Of a DNA stretch of 64,000 nucleotides, positions 21,752 to 33,270 are shown piece after piece. This DNA is from Acanthosepion lycidas (lineage: Eukaryota > Mollusca > Cephalopoda > Sepiida > Sepiidae): contig OZ010572.1 of assembly GCA_963932145.1 (NCBI GenBank), positions 80,783,549-80,847,548 of the forward strand, given 5' to 3'. The notes under the pieces were generated by a model. The model was not told the origin of the DNA and did not search any database. It saw only the letters and a program-made list of their open reading frames with translations. Position 1 is the stretch's first letter. Each line of letters starts with the position of its first letter. Made by a program: the position numbers and the translations under genes.

Positions 21752-22216
21752 GGACATAATAGATTAAGAGTTGACTGGTAGTTTCAGCTGGGCATCAAAG
21801 GTTAGTTTCCTCGAGAAAGTGTTTTCCAGTGCGTACATTTGCAGGAGGCAGTTTTTTTTTCTTGAATTCTGATCGAGAAAGAGTTAACGTGACAGCATTT
21901 ACATAAGAGAAGCGAGACACGAAAAGCTGTTAGGGAAAATGTCGAATAGAAAGAACGTTAAATCTTCGGCGATATTATCTACTCCAGTTCGATTACTCAT
22001 GAGTACTAAAGCCAGTACTAAAATTAATAACCCCAGCCATTGCTTTTCTTTCGATTGGACACATTCCTTTTTATTTTATTTTATTTTTTCTCGCCGTTTT
22101 TTAATTTATGCTTGGAAGACATTTGTAATAGAGTGTTTTAAAACAGCTTTTCACAAATAATATTGAACGAAAAAAGAAATAAATACACCCAAGCAAACAA
22201 ATAACAAAATCATACA

Positions 22217-22261
<45 letters not shown>

Positions 22262-22440
22262 GATTAAAGAAAAAACAAAAACAATTAAAAAAGAGAACGA
22301 TATTCGACAGAGAGATAAAACACGAAACATTAATATTATTAATTATTTTTTGTACATTTCTTTTCTGTCATATTCTTTCGATAGAGAAGAAAAACAAGAA
22401 AGAGATGTCTCTCTCTCAGACTATTCATATTATAAGGTGG
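21752..22440. other. AT-rich sequence with an (AAT)n tract, no gene seen
   Basis: Contains an (ATA)n run at 22217-22261. A 73-codon frame at 21939-22160 has no domain. Confidence 0.5.
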
Positions 22441-22489
22441 TGAAAAGTTCAAGGACAGACCAAGATCCATAAAACGTACAGGCTGTTTC

Positions 22490-22900
22490 ACATTCATATT
22501 TCCCCAGCATCGAGGCTACCATCTTTCAACGTCGCTGAGCAGATCAAGTGCCCAGAATGTGTTCCACGTATCACCCTGTTTGGAGGACTCGCCAGGGGCA
22601 AGAGGCTTAGTAGAGATCCCAAAATGACGCTTCACGGATCAATAGAAAACATCCCTGAAACAAGCCAACATTGACTCTGAGACCCGTGAAATTTGTTGCA
22701 AATCGGTCTTCGTGGCGTAGAACGATCCGAGGTGAGAGGCGAGACTTTCGTGTCCAACCGTCAACATGAAGAGGATATGCTGTCAGGAGGGCCTGAATCG
22801 CCCACCCACACTCCCAAGTGACTCTTACTCACAACTTTTCAGGAGTAGGCTAGGCCTTCACAGCCATCTCCGCCACTGACACCCGAGAGGAGAAAGGGAA
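22490..22900 (+). pseudogene. LINE ORF2 C-terminal fragment, third family
   Basis: The frame around 22576 reads LFGGLARGKRLSRDPKMTLH and, after stops, VSNRQHEEDMLSGGPESPTH followed by TPK. This is the layout of LINE C-termini that end in a Cys/His motif. The final Cys/His part is decayed. GC content is higher than the surroundings. Confidence 0.6.
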
Positions 22901-23029
22901 TAAGGAGAGATAATGACTCGAATATTCGGATATGAGCGGGTGCCGAGGACGATTTCAGCAAACGTGATAAAAATCTTTACTCTCTACCACTGAAGAGAAA
23001 CTAAAAAAAAAAGATCATTGAAATACTGA

Positions 23030-23205
23030 TCTGTCATCTCCGATCACTGAAGTCTTAATCTGATCAAGTCTAGAGCTAACCATAGTTTTCCACACATATC
23101 CTCATAAAACTTTTCTTTTATCTCTTGCTCATCTGTTTGCTCTTTCAGTAAATCTCTACATCAAATGGATCTTGAGCCTTATATAGAGTGAACATTATTG
23201 TACAC
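23030..23205 (-). pseudogene. Unknown repeated coding fragment, decayed copy
   Basis: The minus strand gives IMFTLYKAQDPFDVEIY and, in another frame, KEKFYEDMCGKLWLALDLIR. The same two blocks occur in one open frame at 35288-35596. Function unknown; recurrence suggests a mobile element. Confidence 0.5.
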
Positions 23206-24246
23206 AAGGCTTGCAAAATTCGACATAATGTTTCGTACACCTGATCAAAATGCTGAAAATATACGTCTGCAGTGATGGTCCTTTCAGGTTCTAACAGTTC
23301 ACAATGGACGACACTTTTCATATTCCTCTATATTATATGTAAGATCCTATCTTTTTGTCCTCCTTTCACTTTCCCTGACTATGCACAATTATGAAATATT
23401 ATTCTATGCATGAGACACATGTACATTTGTATATATAGTTTTTGTTTGTTTTAGTGATATGAAAGCACGTTTATCATTCCTTTTCCTTTCAGTCATTCCG
23501 TCTCGTTCGTAAAATACGGTGTTATTATATCCCGGATATAATAATGCTCATAATGGGGGAAATGCTAGTGAAAGAATAGACCTTCCTTCCAAGTCTCTCT
23601 TGTTATAGTGAAATGTAAACTCTGCTTGATATGTCAAATTCATTCTTTGTTTATTCTAATATACTTTGGCCAAGGAAATGGTAGAGAGTACAAGCACACC
23701 GGCTCTTCTAACTGCCAAAGACCCAAACACATTCCCTATAACAAAAATTCTAAACATATGTATTCATTTGATATTAGGTTGTCGGAAAAATTTGTCCGAT
23801 TTTAGAATAAATATGTTCTGTTCTAATATATTATTATAATAGTTGTACGAAAAAACAAATTAATCATTCCTAATGATTAAAGTACCCAGTTAATTTTATA
23901 TCAATCTCTTTCAGGATATAACCTAAAACATTACATACCTCTCATCTTGAACATGAAAAAAGAGAGATGTGTTTATTTTTTTTGCATGAGTTCAAGTCAT
24001 AAAAAGTTTTCAAACTGCTGCCAGTACTAATAGCGCACGGGCTGAAGAATTCACTTGTGATCGTACAGTACGGGTCTGTTTTCTGAAGTCCCCCAGCGGG
24101 GATACGGGACGTGAACATTAAGGTGTTAGAGGACATCCATCTGCAGTTGACAATCAACATCTGAAAAGACAAGTCGAAGAAAACCCACGGCAAAATATCA
24201 GAGAAATCTTTGAGATTCAGATTTTCTCCTCAACATGTCTGCTTTT

Positions 24247-24472
24247 ATCGATCAAAGAAAAATGTAGGTATTATGATTTGATTTATCTTGTGGCTATGGT
24301 TTACTCATTTGGTAGATTATGAACAGTTTTCTTCTGTCAGTCTTGCCTGTAGTATGTCCTGTGAGTATCACATTTTCCATTCTTTAATAGATAATTCTGA
24401 CTTTGTTGTGTCAGAATATCTCAATGGCTGAACTGGTAAAAGCACACTTTATTTTAAGGAGTGGTTTCCCTG

Positions 24473-24550
<78 letters not shown>

Positions 24551-24642
24551 ACCTAGAGGCAGGAACTCTGATTGAAGAAAATGGGGATTTGTTAGTAATT
24601 AAACCTATGTTGCCATTTTAATTTAAGAAAACAAAAAAATAG
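24247..24642. mobile_element. 396-bp insertion in the mariner, with 12-bp target duplication
   Basis: ATGTCTGCTTTT (24235-24246) and ATGTCTGCATTT (24643-24654) flank it, 11 of 12 identical. The insert carries a minus-strand LINE C-terminal scrap (about 24330-24385), a tRNA-like stretch (TCTCAATGGCTGAACTGG) and a (TA)n tract (24478-24548). A retrotransposed composite is likely. Confidence 0.75.
24478..24548. repeat. (TA)n microsatellite
   Basis: About 35 uninterrupted TA units, inside the insertion that splits the mariner. Confidence 0.98.
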
Positions 24643-25467
24643 ATGTCTGCATTTCAACAATATCAGGCCATCTCATGAAAATTGGCAAGGTGAAGAAACT
24701 CAATAAATTGATTCCGCATGAAACTCAGTGGATGTTCGATGCTGTATCTGCGGAATTCAAATAATCCATTTCTTGATCGAATAGTGACATTTATGGCAAT
24801 CTTAAATTATCGGCTCACTGATTTGATTATGACGAAGCATCCAACACTGAAACTGTACCAAAAAGAGATAATGTCTGGTGTTCTACCATTGGCACTACCC
24901 ATTATAGCTTTCTGGAATCTAACCAAAACATCACTGTTGAACTTTACTGCAAATAACTGAAGGAAATACACATTCAGTTATGCAGAATAGGACCGACACT
25001 ATTTAATCAACTTCTGCTTCATAACAATGCATGATCACAGGTTATCAAGATGACACTGTAGAAGTTCATCGACATCTCGGATAACGAGACTTTGTCGGAT
25101 CCATTATATTCCTGTGATCTCTCGCACATTGACTACCACGGTTTCAAGCATCTTGGTGCAAAAAGACTCTTTACAAAGACGCAGCAACTGCATTCAAAGA
25201 TTTCTTGAAATCCAAACCTTTAGTTTTACTATAAAGGTATAAATAAATTTGCAAATCGATGGCAGAAATGCATAGATGTTCATGGTTGTTATTTTTTGTT
25301 GATTTGAATACTGATGAAATGCATTAATTCAAGAATAAAAGTTGATTCGAAAGTTGGACACTATTTACCGAACAACCTACTAAGTGAGCAAAGAGGAATA
25401 GTATCCTTTTTCTCCAGGAAGAACACCGAAGATCATAACGTCTACTTTGGGAAATAATTCTTGCTAC

Positions 25468-25690
25468 TCCCTTTGCTTTAAAATATGGATTTCCTTTACG
25501 AATTTCCAACCTTCTTATCCTATATACGTTTTGCCAGAATCTTCCTGAATAAAGCCAAAACATCTTTTACAATGAACTCTGACCTTTGCTTTAAAATATT
25601 TTTTTTCTGTGAGTTTACAGCCGTCTTATCCTATATGCGCTTTTGCCAGAACATCCCAGAAAAAAACCCCAGCAAAGCTGACATTATTTG
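25468..25690 (+). repeat. ~120-bp tandem duplication
   Basis: TTTGCTTTAAAATAT, CTTATCCTATATRCG and TTTTGCCAGAA recur at about 25468-25560 and 25590-25680. The frames here differ between copies; no protein family recognised. Confidence 0.7.
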
Positions 25691-26269
25691 CGTAATTTTA
25701 CTGTCGATTTCCAAAGAAAACCCTCGACGTTGCAAAGATCTATGGGTGAAGTGTCGAATTCTGCATATTTCTGGATTCGTCCACTTCCCAGTAAACCTAT
25801 GGTCGGAGCGATAGGCTAACTTTCTTCGACATGTTAAATTCTTTCTGTTACTATATTTCTTATGTTTTTTGTGGTCTCTTTTGACTACCAAACCAGTAAC
25901 TGATATCTTCCACCGACTCCAAGTTCAACCGACCCCAAGTTCCACAGCCCAAACTCTTTCTTCAACGTAAGGTATTATTCTGTTTCTTTTAAAAGATTTC
26001 TTTAACATTCTATTTTCAATCGGTTGAAACAGATACTTTGGCGATGTTCAAATGTGAGACAGGCATCACTTCGCCGAGTCAAGCTTTTTAGGAAACTGAT
26101 ATTTAAGCTAGTTCTCCCTGATCATTTATGAGATTAATTTCCATGCAAATATTATTAAAACATAGTTGAATCTTCCCTATCTATGGGTAAAATAGCAAAC
26201 CAGCGAGGACTCTCTTGTGATTGGTAGGAACCAATCTAAGAGAAGGAGACGCCGGTATCAAACCCAACT

Positions 26270-27070
26270 GAATGTTATGTATTGGAGCTGTTAATATCAA
26301 ACAAATACATAAGATTAAATATCTAAGAAGTCTTTTAACAGAGGATAGAAAATCTGACCTCAAAATACGGACTTTTGTATTCATCGATATCAAATTCATT
26401 CTGTTACTATATTTCATTCTTTTTTAGTAGTTTCTGTTGTTAGCAAATAATTTAAACCCACATCGGCTCTTCTAACTGAAACATGGTTTTGTCACATACC
26501 TTAATTATACATATTGGTGGATTCGTTCTCTCTCCAGGAATCTTATAGTTGCGACGAGACGCTTACATTCCTCGTTGTCAAATTAATTCTATTATATTTA
26601 TCTTTGTGGTCCCCTTTGACCACAGAAGCTGTAGGTGTTAACAGATACCAGATATTCTAACTGCTATAACTCTAAACATTTTGTTCCTCGTTAGGTAGAG
26701 AAAATGCCCAAGATACGTGAATTGCAGATGCTCATATCAATCAAGTACATAAGATTAAATATCTAGTAACTATGCATAGTAAATCAACACCAAAACCTAG
26801 ACCCTTAAATTCATCGTCTTAAAATTCATTCTGTTACTATATTTCATACTTTTTTAGTGGTTTCTTTTGTCCGCAAAATGTGTTGACCCACACCGGCTCT
26901 TCTAACTGTCACTTGCTTTTTTGGTCGTAAGGTAGGTTTACAAACACTTTTTGGTCGTAGGGTAGGTAATCAACAAGAGAAAAAAAAGTTGAAGAAGCTA
27001 GATAAGTATTGGAGATATTAACACCCAACAAGTACAGAAGTTTACATATCTAGGAAGTCTTTTAACAATG
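26270..27070 (+). pseudogene. Serial LINE RT C-terminal scraps (RTE-like family)
   Basis: Three pieces carry the same motif: IKQIHKIKYLRSLLTEDRKS (near 26310), NQVHKIKYL (near 26735) and QQVQKFTYLGSLLT (near 27030), each followed or preceded by TTCATTCTGTTACTATATTT-type text (also near 25838 and 26580). A ~430-bp spacing suggests an old tandem duplication of one LINE fragment. Confidence 0.6.
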
Positions 27071-27790
27071 TTTTACGAACCTTATACTCTTGAAGAAGTG
27101 ACCGTGGTGCTAGTTTCAGCTTTCATATCAAGCCGTATAAATTTTATGAGACAGATATCCCCAGCAATTGTTTCAGATACTTACTGACAGATCTCTCCGT
27201 TGTTTCATTTCTATGAAATTGATATCTCATCTACCTGCAGTGGACGTGATATTTAGCGGATTAAACCCAAATTGACACAGCACGGTTTATCTTTGGTATT
27301 AATCCCGCATTCATCAACGGAGCGTAAACTGTCTTTCAGCTGCTTCATCACGTCTTTCCAGCGATGGCAATCATTAAAAAGTAGGAAGTAGCAAAGACTG
27401 GGTTACTTAACGCTTCCAGTATGTATTGTGCATTGTCGAAAGTTTCAGATAAAAATGGATGATCTTATAGAGAAGAAGATGTTTACGGCCAATATGCATT
27501 TTTGGTAGCGAATACTGTAAAAAATCGTCCACTTCGCAACGTTTCATGCGCAAATAATATTTTTTCATTGATGCGATCAATCAATCACCTCTCTCTCTCT
27601 CTCTTCTACTTTATCGCTATCTTTCTCTCTCTTTGTGTCGTTTCCCAACAAAATCCAGAGAAGGATCTGCAATGTAATCGATCCTGAGATGTTATCTTGA
27701 CTTCAGTCACTTTCTCATACTTGTGATATGACTTCTCTCTGTCTTTTCTATAAATATTTTCATGACAACTCTGCTCTGACGAGCTTTTTA
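27071..27790. other. No recognised feature
   Basis: Mixed-composition sequence with a short TC run near 27590. No domain or repeat partner seen. Confidence 0.35.
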
Positions 27791-28085
27791 CCCTGCTGCT
27801 CCGACTACATAAATTTAAGCGTGTTACTAGACTGGCATCTAGGTACCTCCCTTTTTACTGTTAAAATAGTCAATTGTAACCGCTAATTCTACTCCAACAG
27901 CTTCTTTTCTCAAACTTTCAGACTGTGGAACTCGATTCTACTTACTTGCTTCCCTGATGACTACAAAAAACAGAAAATTAAATGCAGTGTCAAGCGCCAT
28001 CATTTGTTGACTTGAACCCCGTTCATCTTTTATCCTTTTCTCAATCCCCCATAACCAGTCGTTTAATTTAATTTCACTTTCTGTA
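27791..28085 (+). pseudogene. LINE 3' end, CR1/Jockey-like (family C)
   Basis: HKFKRVTRLASRYLPFYC-like text, then LRLWNSILLTCFPDDYKKQK and IKCSVKRHHLLT, then a stop near 28015. It follows the 55035-55395 copy through to the C-terminal stop. Confidence 0.75.
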
Positions 28086-28114
28086 AGCTCACACACTGCA
28101 AAAACACACACACA

Positions 28115-28154
<40 letters not shown>

Positions 28155-28535
28155 TAAGGATCTTTTACCTCCTCATCATATTAATTCTGTAATTTATAAA
28201 TTTAAATGTAGTTGCGGTGCCGACTACATAGGTAGAACTACACAACGCTTGGATGTTAGAATCAAGCAACACGTGCCTGCTAAAATTTATAATAAAAATT
28301 TTTCGATTGGTGATACCGTTCGAAACACATACGGGTCATCTATAGCGGATCATCTCATAAATAGTCCTGGTTGTGCGGTGGACTTTAGTGTGAATTGGTT
28401 TTCTGTGGTGTCCACTTCGCACTCGTTGTTCCATCTGAAGGTGTTGGAGACGCTGTTTATCAAGTCTGGGCGACCTTCTCTTTGTAAACAGAGAGATTGT
28501 TTGCTTGGGCTTGCTCTTCTGGGTCTCTAGCATCT
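28155..28535 (+). pseudogene. Penelope-like element, GIY-YIG endonuclease end
   Basis: Starts directly after a (TA)n tract. The readable frame gives VIYKFKCSCGADYIGRTTQR, LDVRIKQHVPAKIYN, then IADHLINSPGC and LKVLETLFIKSGRPSLCKQR. The C-x-C-x(3)-YIGRT motif and the later ExxFIK...LCxQ pattern are the GIY-YIG nuclease of Penelope-like retroelements. 5'-truncated; the RT domain is absent. Confidence 0.88.
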
Positions 28536-28632
28536 TTAGGTGTAACAACTTCCCTTCCGTTCATTCACGTCACCCATATATATATATATATATTTTTTTT
28601 TTTTCTCCTTGTTCATAATTTTCCCCCGTTTA

Positions 28633-28667
28633 CAGCTCTGAAGAGAGGGGGCGAAACCGGTCGGCTG
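28633..28667 (+). ncRNA. Hammerhead-ribozyme-like motif after the Penelope fragment
   Basis: CAGCT-CTGAAGA-GAGGGGGC-GAAA-CCGGTC-GGCTG. It has the invariant CUGANGA and GAAA boxes, a GUC cleavage triplet, and a 5-bp helix I (CAGCU with GGCUG, one wobble). Helix II is poor (about one pair) and helix III is very short. Short-helix-III hammerheads are known at Penelope-like element ends. Probably a decayed ribozyme. Confidence 0.45.
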
Positions 28668-28785
28668 GTATTTTATTTTAATAACATCATGGTCCAATGT
28701 AAAAATATTCATGTTTTTAACGCCGTAATAAAGTTTTGTACCACAAAAAATATTTTTAAATATATATATATATATATATATATTT

Positions 28786-28980
28786 AGGCATTTAAAACAA
28801 CATGCCTGGCTGCATATAAAATTCCGGAAAATCCTTGTGGAAAACACAACTATGCTTAGATATGAAAACAATAAACAAAAACTAAAAATTCTTGAATTTA
28901 TATACCTAAAACAGTTGAAACCTAACCTGAACAAAATAAACTATGAAAACTCCACGAATATACTCAAATGCCTATAATTG
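28786..28980 (+). pseudogene. Second Penelope-like C-terminal fragment
   Basis: Begins right after another (TA)n tract (28759-28784). It reads IFRHLKQHAWLHIKFRKILV, LRYENNKQKLKILEFIYLKQ and LKPNLNKINYENSTNILKCL, then stop. The LxILExxYIKxxxPxLN pattern is the C-terminus of Penelope-like endonucleases. A different family from the fragment at 28155. Confidence 0.8.
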
Positions 28981-29205
28981 ATAACAGAAGCCATTGGTTT
29001 ATATCAACGGCTTCCCATACTTAACACTTTTCTTTTTCATTCTCGCATGAACATGTATGATGTCATGAGCCGCGGTGCGATTTTCGCTTCCAGCGTCTCG
29101 TATGCATGAGTTTGTCGTTGCTAGAAAATATTCCATACAAACAAAAACAGACTATCATTATTGCCATGTCCGTGTATTGTTTAATATATTGTAATGTTAT
29201 TGTTG

Positions 29206-29240
29206 TCTTTGATGATGGCTTATGCAAGCCGAAAGCTTAG
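29206..29240 (+). ncRNA. Degenerate hammerhead-like hairpin
   Basis: TTGATGATGGCTTATGCAAG then CCGAAAGCTTAGAT. A stable helix-II-like hairpin lies between UGAUGA and GAAA. The first core base is altered. A near-identical module is at 46507-46540. Confidence 0.35.
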
Positions 29241-29383
29241 ATAGGATTAAAAAAACATGTATCAATATGGTGATTTTCTTTCGTCTTGCAATGATAATGT
29301 TATTAAGCTTATCAGACGCTATGAAAGAAATGTGCATAAAATATACAGACAAAACTTGTCTATATTATTTAATGAAACATGCA

Positions 29384-29385
<2 letters not shown>

Positions 29386-29442
<57 letters not shown>
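29386..29442. repeat. (TA)n microsatellite
   Basis: About 28 TA units. Confidence 0.98.
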
Positions 29443-29446
<4 letters not shown>

Positions 29447-29559
29447 CACTTAGCCCCGGTTTCATTAACTACATAGACGTTAGGCTAAAAAGCTCTCCAA
29501 AGTAAAACCTTAAATTCTCGTCGAAAATTAGTTAGATATAAAAGAAAAATAAATAAATA

Positions 29560-30560
29560 AATAAATAAATATAGAAATTTAATCCAATGCTATCGACTTG
29601 CGAGCGAATATGTTCCATGATCAGCCATATTCTCCTCTTCTCTCCATAAATTCTTTCCCTCCTTATCTACTCTTCCACCCACGAGCCAAGGGTCCGTGAA
29701 CTTTGAAGTGACTCGACGCGAGAATGACCTGGTTTCAAAATTTCGCAGCTATCAGGCGTTTGACCATGAGTGAATTCCAGGCACCATCAGGGTCTCCTGC
29801 TGCGATTCACGTGATCAGAACACACTAAGCGTGGATTGAACTTTTGGCCATCACACAAACACTGCGTGATTTGCGCCCCATCCTCCTGCGTACCCGGTCA
29901 AGGACGAAGGTAACCCACGTGACTGTCTTTGGGAACATAGGAATCTAAGAAAGGATTTTCAGTTTCCCTCTGACCAGCGGCAGTTGAACGTTGCTGGGCA
30001 AAATCGCCCCGACTCCAAAGCAGACTGCCCACTGAGATGAAGAAGACAGCAAAGTCTGTCGACTAAGGGTGAAAGGACTGCTATGAAACGGAATCAGCCC
30101 AACGAACCGCCTATACGAAATGCTGTGGAACCCCGAACACTTGTGAAGGAAAAGGAATTCAGAAAAATTGCCTGTCGGCCAAAATGTTGTTTTACCATCA
30201 GAACTCTCGTTTCGACGAATCAGAACTTTGTGTGAAAATATCAACTCGACTGAAAGATAAGTTGATTCTCTTGGTTTGATCTGTTTTTATATATGTATGT
30301 ATTCGCTCGCACCCTCTGTTCTTTAATGAACCCTTCCCCTTTGTTAAATGAATGTTCTTTTTTTTTCTTTCTTTATTCCTTTAAATATATATATTTATAA
30401 AATAAAAAAATGTTTTATTTTGAAATCCATCGTCTTGTGTCTGTTCTTCGTTGAGTCCCTTGTGTCACTTCCATTTCTGAGTGAAGACCGAGAAAAGATC
30501 CCACGTTTTCCTTTTTTTTTTTAACCCGTGGTACATCTATATGCTACAAGTTCGTAACAA
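29560..30560. other. Moderately GC-rich unclassified stretch, no gene seen
   Basis: 29600-30250 has higher GC than its neighbours and could hold decayed coding sequence, but neither strand gives a domain I can name. It ends in T-rich sequence and a short (TA)n near 30561. Confidence 0.35.
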
Positions 30561-30629
30561 TATATATATATATATATATATAAAGGTTTGAAGGGAAGAG
30601 TTTTGTCGTTTTGTTATTTCTCTTAGTCT

Positions 30630-31770
30630 ACTCATGGGTATGACGATAAACTACATATAGCAGCAAGACCTCTGATCGGAGATTGGAGGTTTTGAGAAGC
30701 GCTAAACCACGTCTTAATTGCTGTTATTTCCAGGTCTACTCTGTTAGGCACCCTGCTATGGACAAACAGTGAATCCCCAAAGCAAACGCTATGAATCTAT
30801 AAGAATACCTCTCTATCTATAAAAGGCAGGATGTGTGTGTGTGTGTGTGTGTAAAGAATGCACGGCCGCAATTTTCGACGCATTTGCACCAAAATTTACA
30901 TGCACATGCTCCAAGACTTTGCATTTCCCAACTCCCATCGATAGTGGAAATAATCGATTTTTTCATACTTCTAGGGTAGTTTGCGCCCATTTTCTACTGG
31001 CCAGAGTGAAAGCCTATAGCTGGCTGTCACGAATAGGCAGGAAGATTCTATTGGCAAGCGTGAGGGCCAACAGCTGACTGACACGAATGTTATCTAGCAT
31101 GCTAGCATTCAAAAAAAAAATCGATAGCTGCATTCGTCACAAGTGGGAAAAATTTAAACCTGCATGGCACTTTACTCCAATTGGCTCATTCGCTTGCTTA
31201 AACTCAACATTGATTCTGATTCCGCAGAACTGGGTTGGGTGTGAAAAAGTATTATTTGTTAACATTTTTTTTTTATTCGGTTTTACCAGTTACGAGTCCA
31301 TTTTTTAAAGCTGATCGTTTTGTGTTCATTTTGTTTCGTCCTTTTTTCGTAACAGATTTAATGTTTAGTATAGAGCTTAGAAAAAATTCGCAGTGTGAGA
31401 TAGACAAGAAGTAAGGCATGTAGCAACATCAGCACGGCAAATGGCACTCCTTTAAAGGCAAGGAAGGGCAAAAATATTTTAAGTGATAGCGATTGCTGTA
31501 TGAGTCGTACGATTTTTGAATCAAGCACGGGCAACGCCGAGCCATACTGCTAGTTTTTATATAAAAATATTGCCAATAATATATATAGTAAAATTATCAA
31601 CAATGAATTTTTAAAGCCGAATTAGGAACTATACCTATTTGTAGTAAAATAACCAACAATAAATTTTATCTGTAGTTGAAGCCATAAAATTGTGTTGAAA
31701 ATATTTAGATTTCGGCATTAAATAGCACATAGAGATTGATATGCACTAAACAAAATTAACCAATCAATAT
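30630..31770 (+). repeat. Interspersed repeat X, copy 2, with a nested Helitron
   Basis: Left part GGGTATGACGATAAACTACA ... GGACAAACAGTGAATC; right part after the Helitron TTTATATAAAAATATTGCC ... AATATTTAGATTTCGGCATT. Both parts follow copy 1 (4179-4605) in order. Confidence 0.85.
30810..31553 (+). mobile_element. Non-autonomous Helitron A, 744 bp
   Basis: Starts TCTCTATCTATAAAAGGCAG, has a (TG)n just inside, and ends with a GGGCAACGCC-type hairpin, then CTAG before T. About 90% like Helitron B at 45202-45924 by eye. Relative to B it lacks a ~24-bp stretch near 30910 and carries a ~54-bp internal duplication near 31010-31080 (GCCAGAGTGAAAGCC / GCAAGCGTGAGGGCC). No Rep/helicase. Confidence 0.88.
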
Positions 31771-31794
31771 CCCCTAATCCCTGCTATACCAACC

Positions 31795-32015
31795 GTTAAA
31801 CATGCCATGCGTTGTTTTCCATTGTCCTGTGAGTAACAAAATTTCCAATGTACCATAGAAATTTCAAAGCTCTTTCTTTGGGACCTTGGCGATCATGGCT
31901 TTCCAAATATTCCTGTCTTTTGTTGCTCTAAGTTTTGCTTTTTTGATATCTCTCCTAACCGCTGTTCTGCTGACCATTTACAAAAGCCTTTTGGGTAAGT
32001 TATGGACAGTTTATG
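31795..32015 (-). pseudogene. LINE C-terminal scrap (RTE-like family)
   Basis: Minus strand: RRDIKKAKLRATKDRNIWKA then MIAKVP, and near the left end VTHRTMENN-like text from GKILLLTG. This is the end of the same LINE as at 63714-64000. Confidence 0.7.
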
Positions 32016-32089
32016 TTATGGTGGAACACACCTATTCTATAGTTAATAGACTCTCCCACCTATAATAAGTAGGAGTAGTAAGAGTAACG

Positions 32090-32365
32090 AGTCAGTGAGT
32101 CGATGTCGGTCGACCGGCTGATCGGTTAAACTCTCTGCCTTCGGGCGGGGAGGAACCCGAAAGAGGCTACGCCGAAGAGCGGACTTTCTTTCGGGGAGAT
32201 AAACCGACCCTGAACACGTTTATACGGGTTCAATGGGTATATTTTTAACCAAGCCCACGGGCTCGGAGATCCCACGTTAAACCGGCTTTGTGCCACATGA
32301 TGCCCACGTTGGGGGGTGACTAAATATAGTCAGTCGATGTCGGACGACAGTTAGTCGAATACGAA
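32090..32365 (+). repeat. GC-rich interspersed repeat G, copy 1
   Basis: Shares GGAACCCG, CTACGCCGAAGAGC, CACGGGCTCGGAGATCCCAC and GTTAAA with 38285-38500. GC-rich with internal complementarity. Family unknown. Confidence 0.65.
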
Positions 32366-32499
32366 AGTATCAGCGACCACCACAAGATTACTCTGCGTAA
32401 TACCTATTATATCAAGTTCTTAACGTTTTGTACGTCGAACCTATTTTAGGACCGACTTAGTACAAATACAAGCCTCCACTACGAAATAACTTCACAACA

Positions 32500-33270
32500 C
32501 TCTGCCACTCTTGCATTCAACGTATCCTGTGAATATAACATTTTCCAAGCCATCTTTCCTCATTGTGCTTTCTAGAAATTACAAGTGTTTTCTAGAAATT
32601 ACAAGTGTTTTCTAGAAATTACAAGTGTCTTTTCTGTTTCCATTTTCTCTAAATCTTCGTCGTTACTTACGTGTTTGGTCAATCATCATTATTATTATTA
32701 TCATCATCATCATCATCATCATTTGACTTCTCTATTGTAGGTCGGAACTCCAGTGAAAATCCATTTCCACACAGTTCGGTCCCGTATTTCTGTCCCCAGA
32801 TCCTCAATGTCCAACCCACAGCCTCGAACTATATTGTCTGGGAAAGTCAATTCTCGCGCGAAGACTCTCTTCCAGAAGTGTCTTCTCACGAAAAATTGTT
32901 TTTATTCTTTTCAGTGTTTGGTCCAGCATCTTTCTGTAGAACCAGATTCCTGTTTCAGAAAAGTTTCTTCTCCATCTGCGAGCATTCACGGCCATGGAGA
33001 TCTAATATTTGATAACAGTTCGATACCCTTTTCCAATTACACTCTCTTGTTTCTTAATACTTTGCTTACCTTTTGGAAAGTATCTTTCGCTATCCAAAAG
33101 CGCCTTCGGATGTCAGTATCGGATTTTCCGTCCTCTGTTAAAACACTTCCTAGGTTTTTCAAATTTCTGATTTTGGTGTTTCTTATTTGTAATTTGCATT
33201 TTGGGAGATTTCTTTTGACAACATCCACGTATTCTATCTTCTTACAGTTGAGGTTCGGTCTTTTTTCTTG
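32500..33270 (-). pseudogene. LINE RT C-terminal region (RTE-like family)
   Basis: The minus-strand frame 33037-33228 reads CKLQIRNTKIRNLKNLGSVL, TEDGKSDTDIRRRFWIAKDT and FQKVSKVLRNKRV, then continues degenerate with FSETGIWFYRKML (near 32950). A (TCA)n run (32695-32722) and a foreign piece interrupt it. At 32571-32626 a ~20-bp unit (TCTAGAAATTACAAGTGTTT) is repeated three times. Confidence 0.8.

Larger units (their letters stand above)
23774..25380 (+). mobile_element. Mariner-like element with both ends, split by an insertion
   Basis: Left end TTAGGTTGTCGGAAAAATTT; right end, read inverted, GTAGGTTGTTCGGTAAATAG; TA at 23772-23773 and 25381-25382. Removing the insert leaves about 1.2 kb, the usual mariner size. 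Transposase text on +: VDNQHLKRQVEENPRQNIRE (helix-turn-helix region), HLMKIGKVKKLNKLIPHETQ, LLLHNNA (catalytic Asp of HDN replaced by Asn), SHIDYHGFKHL (last Asp kept) and NKFANRWQKCIDVHGCYF at the C-terminus. Stops and frameshifts make it inactive. Confidence 0.88.

Noticed and set aside
27585-27630. Possible regulatory TC element
   Set aside because: A plain short TC microsatellite without gene context.
29560-30560. Terminal-repeat retroelement or gene remnant in the GC-richer stretch
   Set aside because: No paired terminal repeats, primer site or recognisable protein text could be identified by eye.
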